From contig CAYLXU010000031.1 of the NCBI GenBank assembly GCA_964388055.1, positions 1 to 10,161 of the forward strand: 10,161 bases of DNA. Reading direction: 5' to 3'. Origin of the DNA: CAYLXU01 sp964388055. Lineage in GTDB: Bacteria; Patescibacteriota; Minisyncoccia; UBA6257; JACRHW01. Made by a program: the position numbers and the translations under genes. Shown here piece after piece: positions 1-5,920 of this stretch. The notes beneath the pieces were generated by a model. The model was not told the DNA's origin and made no database searches. It worked only from the letters and a program-made list of their open reading frames with translations. Numbering within the stretch: position 1 is the first letter of the stretch; the number at the start of each line of letters is the position of its first letter.

Positions 1-1138
1 TTAATCTGGATAGAAGGTTTGGTGATTGGGGGTTTGTGATGTCGTAAATCACAAAATCGTTTCCTATTCCCACGAAAAGGGTAAACGGGTCTTTTGCGAA
101 CGTGGTCAGTCCTGGTTCCGTACCTTGATCGTTAATTGTAGTGAGTAGCTGCGGGGAAGATGGATTAGAAATGTCATATATGCTGATTTCTCCGGTTGTC
201 TTAGAAGATGCGACATACGCCCGGCCGTTATCCACATAAATGTCGTTTACGTCAGATCCGATTTCAATTGAGTTTATGAAGGTTGGGTTGAGCGGGTTGG
301 ATATGCTAAAGATTTGTAACTCGTTCCCAGAAGATTGGAGTGATCCAATGAGCACAATTTCATCTAACGCAAAAACACTTTTACCATCTTCGGACACCCC
401 TTGCATACTTTTGTTTGCCACAAGAGTTGGGTTTGAAGGGTTGCTTACGTCTATAACCTGGAGTTGTGAAGTTCCCTTGCCCGCAACATACGCATAGTTT
501 CCCCTGATTGAGATTGATTCAAGTCCTGCTCCAGTGTTGATGCTTGCAAGTTTGGTGGGGGAATTGGGGTTGCTTACATCAATACTGAAAAAATCATCTT
601 TTGCTGCCGCGGATGCTTTGGCTGTCATGAAGATCACGAGATTTTTTATGTCAATATCCGTTCCTTCGTTACCTGGGCCGAGATCGGTTGTTCCCAGCGT
701 CTTCGGGTTTGCCCAGTTTCCTGATGGGCTGCTTCCAGGACCTGTTCCGTCATCTCCCGCGACAATTTTCCAATTAGTAATAATGGTAACTAGTTCAACG
801 TTTTGTGGTCGGAGAGGGTCGGTTGTCCACGAAACACGGCTTGTAACCTGTTTTTTATTATCAGAAATGTTTTGGACGACGATCTCCTTTAAAAATATAT
901 TTTCTGTTGATGAGCTTGAGGTAATTGCTGAAAAGTTGTTTTCTGCTGCTGCGCGTGTCTCTTCGAGCATGATTTTTGCGAGATATGTTGCCTTGCTATT
1001 TAGTTGTGTGTACACCACCCCTGATTGATTTTGGAAGGCAACAATAATAATTGCGCTAAGGCCAAGAAGAAGCACGCTGAGCGCTATAAGTGTTTCGAGG
1101 ATACTTTGCCCGCGTGAGTGGTGTTGTATTGTGTGCAT
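1..1138 (-). CDS. Type IV prepilin fused to LVIVD-repeat beta-propeller (partial, C-terminus beyond left edge)
   Basis: The minus-strand frame is open from an ATG at 1138 to the window edge, giving at least 379 residues without a stop. Residues 1-35 form a class III prepilin signal: a short leader ending in Gly10, cleavage before Gln11, Glu at mature position +5 (GQSILETLIALSV), then a hydrophobic helix to about residue 35. Residues 36-180 form a pilin-like stalk. From about residue 182 there are five repeats of roughly 43-48 residues, each carrying an [IF]D[VI]SNPxxP-like motif (IDVSNPNSP, IDVSNPSNP, FSISNPLNP, YDISNPSSP, YDITNPQSP), which match the LVIVD propeller repeat. The start lies 7 bp after the stop of the GspH-like gene, so the two are probably co-translated; no clear Shine-Dalgarno is visible. 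Prepilin peptidase would process it, and the propeller would be displayed outside the cell, perhaps for adhesion. The display role is inference; the signal and repeats are read directly. Confidence 0.85.
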   Translation of the reverse strand, partial: MHTIQHHSRGQSILETLIALSVLLLGLSAIIIVAFQNQSGVVYTQLNSKATYLAKIMLEETRAAAENNFSAITSSSSTENIFLKEIVVQNISDNKKQVTSRVSWTTDPLRPQNVELVTIITNWKIVAGDDGTGPGSSPSGNWANPKTLGTTDLGPGNEGTDIDIKNLVIFMTAKASAAAKDDFFSIDVSNPNSPTKLASINTGAGLESISIRGNYAYVAGKGTSQLQVIDVSNPSNPTLVANKSMQGVSEDGKSVFALDEIVLIGSLQSSGNELQIFSISNPLNPTFINSIEIGSDVNDIYVDNGRAYVASSKTTGEISIYDISNPSSPQLLTTINDQGTEPGLTTFAKDPFTLFVGIGNDFVIYDITNPQSPNLLSRL

Positions 1139-1145
1139 GGTATGC

Positions 1146-1589
1146 CTATGAATCTATTTGCCCTGCCGTGTTTATAGAAATTGTAAGAGAGTGAGAGTTG
1201 TTGCTTAGTGTGATAAGACCATTTGTGTTTCCATTTCCATTTAGTTGCTCAAAAATAATTTCTTGCATTCCGTTTTTTGATATTTGAGATGAAGAGGGAA
1301 TAATGTTGTCGTATGCGGAGTTCCGAGAGGCATACGAAGCACCCTGAAATAAAATATATGCGTTTTGTTCAATATAGACGCCATGTGGAGCCTGATTGAC
1401 GTTGTTGATGGCCTGATTTCTTGCTCTTTGCAGTGTGTATACGAGAGAGTCTTTTTCTGAGGTCAGGAGATAGCGTCGATAGGCTTGTGAATCGGTAAGC
1501 GGGATGATGGCAAGAAGTAAGAGAGAGATGCCAAGCACAATCGTGACTTCGAGGAGGGTAACTCCCGGAGAGGTTTTTGGGACGCGCAT
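1146..1589 (-). CDS. Minor pseudopilin, GspH/FimT-like
   Basis: This 147-residue protein begins with a prepilin peptidase site: leader MRVPKTSPG, cleavage before Val10, the mature start VTLLEVTIVLG with Glu at +5, and a hydrophobic helix to about residue 31. The rest is a small globular domain with QRARNQAIN after the helix, as is typical of GspH/FimT pseudopilins, which have an alpha-helical spine and a beta-rich head. It would sit in the inner membrane until assembled into the pilus or pseudopilus. Its ATG follows the pilC stop TAA by one base, so translation is probably coupled; the gene ends in TAG. Family members this short diverge rapidly, so GspH versus another minor pilin class cannot be settled from sequence alone. 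Confidence 0.85.
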   Translation of the reverse strand: MRVPKTSPGVTLLEVTIVLGISLLLLAIIPLTDSQAYRRYLLTSEKDSLVYTLQRARNQAINNVNQAPHGVYIEQNAYILFQGASYASRNSAYDNIIPSSSQISKNGMQEIIFEQLNGNGNTNGLITLSNNSHSLTISINTAGQIDS

Positions 1590-1590
1590 G

Positions 1591-2673
1591 TTAATGGATG
1601 GCCTGAGTTACCTGATAAATGGGAGTGATAATAGAAAGCGCGACAAAGGCAACAACACCTCCCATCATGAGAAGGAGGAGAGGTTCAAGAATGCTCGAGA
1701 GGTTGCGAACCATTTCATCGAGCTCGCTTTCATAGAAGTCTGCGAGGTAGAAAAGATTTGTGGCGAGATTTCCTGTTCTTTCTCCGACCTCGATCATTCG
1801 ACTGAGGGTGGAGGGAAAGAGTCTTGGATTTTGTTCTAGATATATATAGAGAAATTCTCCACGTTTTACTCTTTCGGCAATTTCCTCAAGCGCTCGACGA
1901 TGGGGAAGACTTGGAATGATTCGGGTAGTAATAGTAATTGCTTCGATAATTTTTATGCCGCTTTGGAGAAGAAAGGCGAGTGTTCGTGCAAATAGTGCGA
2001 TATTGAAATACAGCGAAACGGTTCCTGCGACAGGGATGAGGAATAGTATGGTTTGATATGCATACTTTACAGGACGGAATTGTAGAAGAATGGCAACGAG
2101 TATAAGCATTAAAACACTTCCTACTCCGATAAGGATATAGTGTACGTGTATAAAATTGGTTATTGCTATCAGGGCTTTTGTCGTAGCAGGAAGTTCTGCT
2201 CCTAGGCTTGTAAATATTGGAATTATTTTTGGAAGTACTATAAAAATGAGAGCGGCGCTTACGCCGAGTGTGGCAAGGAGAATGATAATGGGATATACAA
2301 GCGCAGATGTTATTTTCGAGTATAATTCTTGGCTTTTTTTAAGTTCTGCCGCAAGATGCTCGAGGTTCTCTACGAGCGATCCGCTTACTTCTCCTATTTT
2401 GATAATATTGATAAAAAGTTCCCCAAAAACATGTTTAAATTTTTCAAGAGACATGGAAAGTGATTGGCCATTCTCTAAATCCATAATCACTGTATTAAGT
2501 AGTGCGGCAAACCCTCTGCTTTTCACTTGGCGTTGAATTACTTTAATACTTTCCACTAGAGGCATCCCTGATCTTGCCATCATGGAAAGATGTTTCGCAA
2601 AGAGGATACGATCTGCAAGTGAGATCCTGAAAAAGAACGAAGAGAATGATGTGGGGTTTTGTTTTTTATTCAT
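1591..2673 (-). CDS. pilC: Type IV pilus inner-membrane platform protein PilC/GspF
   Basis: This is the inner-membrane platform of the pilus assembly machine, the protein on which the PilB ATPase acts. It carries two T2SSF repeats, the first at about residues 20-140 (LFAKHLSMMARSGMPLVESI, GEVSGSLVENLEHLA) and the second at about 220-340 (LFARTLAFLLQSGIKIIEAI, GERTGNLATNLFYLADFY). Three hydrophobic segments lie at about 122-150, 175-200 and 332-355, as expected for the family. The length of about 360 aa is slightly short of the usual 400, with a shorter N-terminus. I chose the ATG at 2673, which overlaps the pilB stop by 8 bases; a GTG at 2682 in the same frame would add three residues. No clear ribosome binding site is seen, fitting translational coupling with pilB. 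The stop is TAA. Confidence 0.95.
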   Translation of the reverse strand: MNKKQNPTSFSSFFFRISLADRILFAKHLSMMARSGMPLVESIKVIQRQVKSRGFAALLNTVIMDLENGQSLSMSLEKFKHVFGELFINIIKIGEVSGSLVENLEHLAAELKKSQELYSKITSALVYPIIILLATLGVSAALIFIVLPKIIPIFTSLGAELPATTKALIAITNFIHVHYILIGVGSVLMLILVAILLQFRPVKYAYQTILFLIPVAGTVSLYFNIALFARTLAFLLQSGIKIIEAITITTRIIPSLPHRRALEEIAERVKRGEFLYIYLEQNPRLFPSTLSRMIEVGERTGNLATNLFYLADFYESELDEMVRNLSSILEPLLLLMMGGVVAFVALSIITPIYQVTQAIH

Positions 2674-3895
2674 GCGCAACACGTAGTATGTCTTCGACGG
2701 TTGTGATACCTTCTGCGACTTTTTTGAAGCCGTCTTGCAAGATAGTGGTCATACCCTCTTTTATTGCTATTTTTTTAATCTCAGCGGCTGATGCCCGTGC
2801 AATAATGGCAACCCTTATTGCGTCCGTGACCTCAAGTACTTCGTGTATGGGCATTCTCCCTACATATCCGCTTCCTTCACATTCTTCACACCCCTTTCCA
2901 TAAAAGATTTTTTGTGGAATGGGTGTGCCTGCGGGGAGGTTGATTTTGAATAGTTCTAACTCTTCAGGTGTGGTGGGGCGTGGGGTTTTACAGTGTGGGC
3001 AGATCGTGCGGATAAGTCTTTGGCCGATGGCCACATTTACGGTTGAGGCGATGAGAAAGGGTTCTATGTTCATGTCTAGTAAGCGAGGGAGTGTGGTTGC
3101 GGCATCATTTGTGTGAAGCGTGGAGAGAAGAAGGTGTCCTGTAAGCGCTGCGTTTACCGCAATCCCTGCCGTTTCTTCATCTCTAATTTCTCCCACCATG
3201 ACGATGTTGGGATCTTGACGGAGAATGGCTCTGAGGCCATTTGCAAATGTAAGGCCCGTTTGTGCGTTTACTTGGATTTGATCTACATTTTCCAACGAAA
3301 ACTCTATTGGGTCTTCAATCGTAATTATGCTTACGGATGGTTTGTTAAGCTCTTTAAGTATGGTGTAGAGTGTGGTTGTTTTTCCGGATCCTGTGGGGCC
3401 TGTTGCAAGGATCATCCCATAGGGTCTTGCGATACCTTTTTTAACTACTCTGAGGTCTCGTTCAGAGAACCCCACGGTATCAAGTGTAAATAATTGGCCT
3501 TGCTCTACAAGCAGGCGAAGTACTGCATTTTCTTCGTGGTAGGTGGGGACAAGGGAGACGCGAATGTCGAATGATTTGCCGTCTCGTGTTTTAAATTTAA
3601 TGCGTCCATCTTGTGCGGCTTGGTGTTCATCGGTTCGCAGCCCTGCGAGAACTTTAAGGCGGCTTATGATTTCAGGTTGTATGGCCTTGGGAAAGGTAAA
3701 GGTATGGTACATGATCCCATCGATACGAAGTCGTATGTTTACATCTTTTTCCGATGGGTCAATATGAATGTCAGACGCTCGAGACTCATACGCATATTGA
3801 ATGAGCGCGTCGACGAGCTTGATGATGGAGATCTCGTTTTCCTGTTTTAAGAGCTCCTGTTCTATAATATTTTTTGATGTCTCTTCGTTTGCCAT
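2666..3895 (-). CDS. pilB: Type IV pilus extension ATPase PilB/GspE, copy 1 (lacks N1 domain)
   Basis: This 409-residue secretion ATPase would power pilus extension as a cytoplasmic hexamer. An N2-type domain (SDIHIDPSEKDVNIRLRIDG, about 41-60) leads into the RecA-like domain: Walker A GPTGSGKT at 166-173, Asp box TIEDPIEF near 192, Walker B with catalytic Glu in VMVGEIRDEE (about 232-241), and His box LTGHLLLSTLHTND at 251-264. A four-cysteine zinc site (C299, C302, C336, C339) separates PilB/GspE from the retraction ATPase PilT. Typical PilB is about 550-570 residues; the N-terminal MshEN/N1 domain is missing. The gene is the second of two tandem paralogues, starts 124 bp after copy 2, has its own candidate promoter and structured leader, and overlaps pilC. 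No Shine-Dalgarno is evident just before the ATG. The stop is TAA. Confidence 0.95.
   Translation of the reverse strand: MANEETSKNIIEQELLKQENEISIIKLVDALIQYAYESRASDIHIDPSEKDVNIRLRIDGIMYHTFTFPKAIQPEIISRLKVLAGLRTDEHQAAQDGRIKFKTRDGKSFDIRVSLVPTYHEENAVLRLLVEQGQLFTLDTVGFSERDLRVVKKGIARPYGMILATGPTGSGKTTTLYTILKELNKPSVSIITIEDPIEFSLENVDQIQVNAQTGLTFANGLRAILRQDPNIVMVGEIRDEETAGIAVNAALTGHLLLSTLHTNDAATTLPRLLDMNIEPFLIASTVNVAIGQRLIRTICPHCKTPRPTTPEELELFKINLPAGTPIPQKIFYGKGCEECEGSGYVGRMPIHEVLEVTDAIRVAIIARASAAEIKKIAIKEGMTTILQDGFKKVAEGITTVEDILRVAHE
3756..3832. repeat. 77-bp segment identical to pilB copy 2 (first member)
   Basis: This stretch inside pilB copy 1 is identical base for base to 5119-5195 inside copy 2, an offset of 1363. 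It encodes the segment from ISIIKLVDA to HIDPSE. A second perfectly shared block of 40 bp, 3372-3411 versus 4735-4774, covers the Walker A region at the same offset. Silent positions are conserved too, which points to recent duplication or gene conversion. Confidence 0.9.
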
Positions 3896-3897
3896 AC

Positions 3898-3937
3898 CAA
3901 TTTTGTTTTACGAATGAAATGAGTACGTACAAAATTG
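3898..3937 (-). promoter_or_regulatory. Stem-loop in the pilB copy 1 leader next to the start codon
   Basis: A 9-bp inverted repeat (CAATTTTGT at 3898-3906, ACAAAATTG at 3929-3937) with a 22-base loop would form in the mRNA and end two bases before the pilB ATG. A second 6-bp stem (TACCCT 3940-3945, AGGGTA 3958-3963, 12-base loop) lies just upstream in the same leader. Pairing this close to an AUG could modulate translation. The pairing is read directly; the regulatory role is inference. Confidence 0.45.
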
Positions 3938-3971
3938 AGTACCCTGAGTCAGATCGGAGGGTATACAGTTT

Positions 3972-4000
3972 ATTATAACACACCACATTCGTGGTGTGTT
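3972..4000 (-). promoter_or_regulatory. Candidate extended -10 promoter of pilB copy 1 overlapped by a perfect inverted repeat
   Basis: On the minus strand TGTTATAAT gives a perfect extended -10 (TATAAT at 3972-3977), with a poor -35 (about 3 of 6 matches). The spacer and -10 edge are covered by a 10-bp perfect inverted repeat, AACACACCAC (3977-3986) and GTGGTGTGTT (3991-4000), loop ATTC. This is either an operator-like site or a hairpin at the end of pilB copy 2. It is not a convincing terminator because no U-run follows on the minus strand. The predicted start near 3965 leaves a leader of about 70 bases. Confidence 0.5.
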
Positions 4001-4019
4001 TACGGTGTTGGGGCCCGTG

Positions 4020-5258
4020 CTATTTGTGGCGGGGAAAGAGTCCGTATGCTGATATTTCTTCGAGTGTGGTAATTCCTTGGGAAACCTTATTGAGTCCGTC
4101 CTGAAGCATGGTCGTCATTCCTTCAGTTACCGCAATTTTTTTAATCTTGGCTGCAGGAGCTCTTGCAACGATTGCTTGGCGTATTGAATCTGAGATTTCC
4201 ATAACCTCTTGTACCGTGATTCTTCCTTTATATCCATCTTTGCATTTGCGACAGCCGGTTCCATAGTAGAGTTGTTTAGGGGCAAGAAGTCCTGGTGGGA
4301 GATTTGTTCTAAGAATACGGGCTTCTTCTGCAGAGAGGGCTCGGTCTGTTTTGCATGCTTCACAGATTTTTCGGACGAGTCGTTGCCCAACGGCGATATT
4401 TACGGTTGAGGCGATGAGAAAGGGTTCTACCTTCATATCCAACAGGCGTGGTAGTGTCGTCGGGGCATCGTTTGTGTGAAGCGTGGAGAGAAGAAGGTGT
4501 CCTGTAAGTGCTGCATTTACTGCGATTCTAGCCGTTTCTTCATCTCTAATTTCTCCCACCATGATGATGTTGGGATCTTGGCGGAGGATTGAGCGAAGTC
4601 CGTTTGCAAAAGTAAGACCGGTTTGATTATTTACTTGGATTTGATCTACATGTTCTAGTGAAAATTCAATAGGATCTTCTATTGTGATGATGGTTACGGA
4701 TGGTTTGTTAAGCTCTTTAAGTATCGTGTAGAGCGTGGTTGTTTTTCCGGATCCTGTGGGGCCTGTTGCAAGGACCATACCGTGAGGTTCCATGATGGCG
4801 TTGTATAGTTTTTCCATGTCTCTCTCTGAAAATCCGAGTGTAGTAAGAGTGAATGATTGACCCTGTTCTACCAGCAGGCGTAGTACCGCGTTTTCTTCAT
4901 GGTATGTGGGGACTATGGAAAGACGGATGTCAAAAATTTTTTCATCTTTTGTTTTAAATTTAAAACGCCCGTCTTGTGCGGCTAGGTGTTCATCGGTACG
5001 AAGATCTGCGAGAACTTTAAGGCGGCGTATGATTTCAGATTGAATTCCCTTTGGAAATACGAAAGCCGAGTGCATTGCTCCATCTATTCTGAGGCGAATA
5101 GCGAGGTCTTTTTCCGAGGGGTCAATATGAATGTCAGACGCTCGAGACTCATACGCATATTGAATGAGCGCGTCGACGAGCTTGATGATGGAGATGGAGT
5201 GTGTTGGACGTGCGGCTTCCTGTTCAATAAGGTCGCGTAAGATGTCGATATCATCCAT
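4020..5258 (-). CDS. pilB: Type IV pilus extension ATPase PilB/GspE, copy 2 (lacks N1 domain)
   Basis: This 412-residue paralogue aligns with copy 1 without gaps over most of its length and has every catalytic element at the same positions: Walker A GPTGSGKT (166-173), Asp box TIEDPIEF, Walker B VGEIRDEE, His box TGHLLLSTLHTND, and zinc cysteines C299, C302, C336 and C339. Like copy 1 it lacks the N1 domain. The two differ mainly in the first 20 residues, the linker around the zinc site and the C-terminus, which here ends EEISAYGLFPRHK instead of the more usual EEVLRVT-like tail. It is the first gene of the operon, with a good promoter about 30-55 bp upstream, a short leader and no clear Shine-Dalgarno. 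The stop is TAG. Two PilB-type ATPases could form mixed hexamers or serve different conditions; that is inference. Confidence 0.95.
   Translation of the reverse strand: MDDIDILRDLIEQEAARPTHSISIIKLVDALIQYAYESRASDIHIDPSEKDLAIRLRIDGAMHSAFVFPKGIQSEIIRRLKVLADLRTDEHLAAQDGRFKFKTKDEKIFDIRLSIVPTYHEENAVLRLLVEQGQSFTLTTLGFSERDMEKLYNAIMEPHGMVLATGPTGSGKTTTLYTILKELNKPSVTIITIEDPIEFSLEHVDQIQVNNQTGLTFANGLRSILRQDPNIIMVGEIRDEETARIAVNAALTGHLLLSTLHTNDAPTTLPRLLDMKVEPFLIASTVNIAVGQRLVRKICEACKTDRALSAEEARILRTNLPPGLLAPKQLYYGTGCRKCKDGYKGRITVQEVMEISDSIRQAIVARAPAAKIKKIAVTEGMTTMLQDGLNKVSQGITTLEEISAYGLFPRHK
5119..5195. repeat. 77-bp segment identical to pilB copy 1 (second member)
   Basis: This is the partner of 3756-3832, with perfect identity. 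The match continues further left with a single mismatch through the run TCTTTTTCCGA, while sequence beyond is clearly diverged, so identity is patchy along the two genes. Confidence 0.9.
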
Positions 5259-5285
5259 GAAAAAATATAGGATATTATATATCTC

Positions 5286-5313
5286 ATTATAGCAAGGGGT
5301 ATCTTAGTGTCTA
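5286..5313 (-). promoter_or_regulatory. Promoter of the pilus operon (upstream of pilB copy 2)
   Basis: On the minus strand the -35 is TAGACA (5308-5313, 5 of 6 matches), the spacer is 16 bp and the -10 is TATAAT (5286-5291), preceded by TGC to make an extended -10. The start near 5280 leaves about 20 bases before the ATG at 5258. Confidence 0.7.
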
Positions 5314-5344
5314 TGCACAGAGTGTAACTATGCTCAAGGATTTT

Positions 5345-5384
5345 AAAAAAGAAATGCCGCTTTAAAAGCGGCTTTTTGTTTTTT
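5345..5384. terminator. Bidirectional intrinsic terminator containing the deaminase stop codon
   Basis: A 7-bp stem, GCCGCTT (5356-5362) with AAGCGGC (5366-5372) and a 3-base loop, is flanked by T-runs on both strands: TTTTTGTTTTTT to the right, and on the minus strand TTTCTTTTTT to the left. It ends the deaminase gene on the minus strand, whose TAA (5362-5364) lies in the hairpin itself. It also shields the pilus operon promoter from read-through. Confidence 0.85.
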
Positions 5385-5775
5385 GATAGGTGAGTTTCAG
5401 GGTTTCCCAGCTACCATCCTTTGTAAGATATTCAATAGTTTTGATTCCATACTTCATTGCAAGTGCTAGACATTTCGGACATGGTCTCGAGAGGAGGTGG
5501 TTGTTGTTTTTGGAATAACGTCCGGCGACGGTAAGTGTTGCTCCTCGCAACCTTCTGCGATTTGCCCTGCTTATCGCATGCGCCTCAGCGTGCTTTCCCT
5601 CGCCAGTAATTTCGCCGTCAACAATTCCATGGTTCCACCCCCATGCGAAAATTCCATGATTGTCACTCAAGACTGCGGCCATTTGCTTATTGCATGCTTC
5701 ATTTTTGCACGTTCTAGGACGATCAAGGAGGTCAAGCGCAAGTTCGCGCGTTGTCCTTTTTGTGTTCACTCTCAC
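5362..5775 (-). CDS. Zinc-dependent cytidine/dCMP deaminase-fold protein
   Basis: From GTG at 5775 the gene encodes 137 residues. It has the deaminase zinc signature: H62-A-E64 (HAEAHAISRA) and P98-C99-P100-K101-C102 (SRPCPKCLALAMKYGIKTI). H62, C99 and C102 would bind zinc and E64 would shuttle protons during hydrolytic removal of an amino group. The fold is that of small nucleoside or nucleotide deaminases; substrate (cytidine, dCMP or another) cannot be read. A longer frame runs to 6063 but crosses the divergent plus-strand gene and its promoter, so I reject it. Upstream of 5775 is AGGA with 8-base spacing; GTG at 5769 and TTG at 5778 are alternatives. The first 30 residues include CKNEAC, a possible extra metal or redox pair. 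Monocistronic with its own promoter and terminator. Confidence 0.85.
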   Translation of the reverse strand: MRVNTKRTTRELALDLLDRPRTCKNEACNKQMAAVLSDNHGIFAWGWNHGIVDGEITGEGKHAEAHAISRANRRRLRGATLTVAGRYSKNNNHLLSRPCPKCLALAMKYGIKTIEYLTKDGSWETLKLTYQKTKSRF

Positions 5776-5800
5776 CAACCCTTTCCTGTGAGCTGGAAAT

Positions 5801-5829
5801 ACTATACCACTTTGTTTATCAAAACACAA
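5801..5829 (-). promoter_or_regulatory. Promoter of the deaminase gene
   Basis: On the minus strand the -35 is TTGTGT (5824-5829), the spacer 17 bp and the -10 TATAGT (5801-5806). The start would fall near 5794, about 20 bases before the GTG at 5775. It stands back to back with the plus-strand promoter, with 18 bp between the two -35 boxes. Confidence 0.6.
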
Positions 5830-5847
5830 GAGTTTTTGTTCGATGCA

Positions 5848-5876
5848 TTGACTATTTTTTATAAATGTGCTATGAA
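5848..5876 (+). promoter_or_regulatory. Promoter of the 379-aa orphan gene
   Basis: TTGACT (5848-5853), 17-bp spacer, then TATGAA (5871-5876) preceded by TGC (extended -10). The predicted start near 5883 coincides with a short palindrome, GGTTC CTT GAACC (5883-5895), which could be an operator or a leader hairpin. Confidence 0.65.
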
Positions 5877-5920
5877 TTACTTGGTTCCTTGAACCTACTT
5901 TGGGAAAGGAGGCTCTGCTC

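Noticed and set aside
534..1028. 164-aa plus-strand frame opposite the propeller prepilin
   Set aside because: The minus frame carries clear prepilin and LVIVD motifs; the plus frame has no ribosome binding site and no recognisable sequence.
3113..3493. 126-aa frame antisense to pilB copy 1
   Set aside because: No start signals; it is the mirror of highly conserved ATPase codons.
3977..4000. Perfect 10-bp hairpin as terminator of pilB copy 2
   Set aside because: On the minus strand it is followed by ATAATAAACTG rather than a U-run, and the next bases form an extended -10; an operator-like or leader element fits better.
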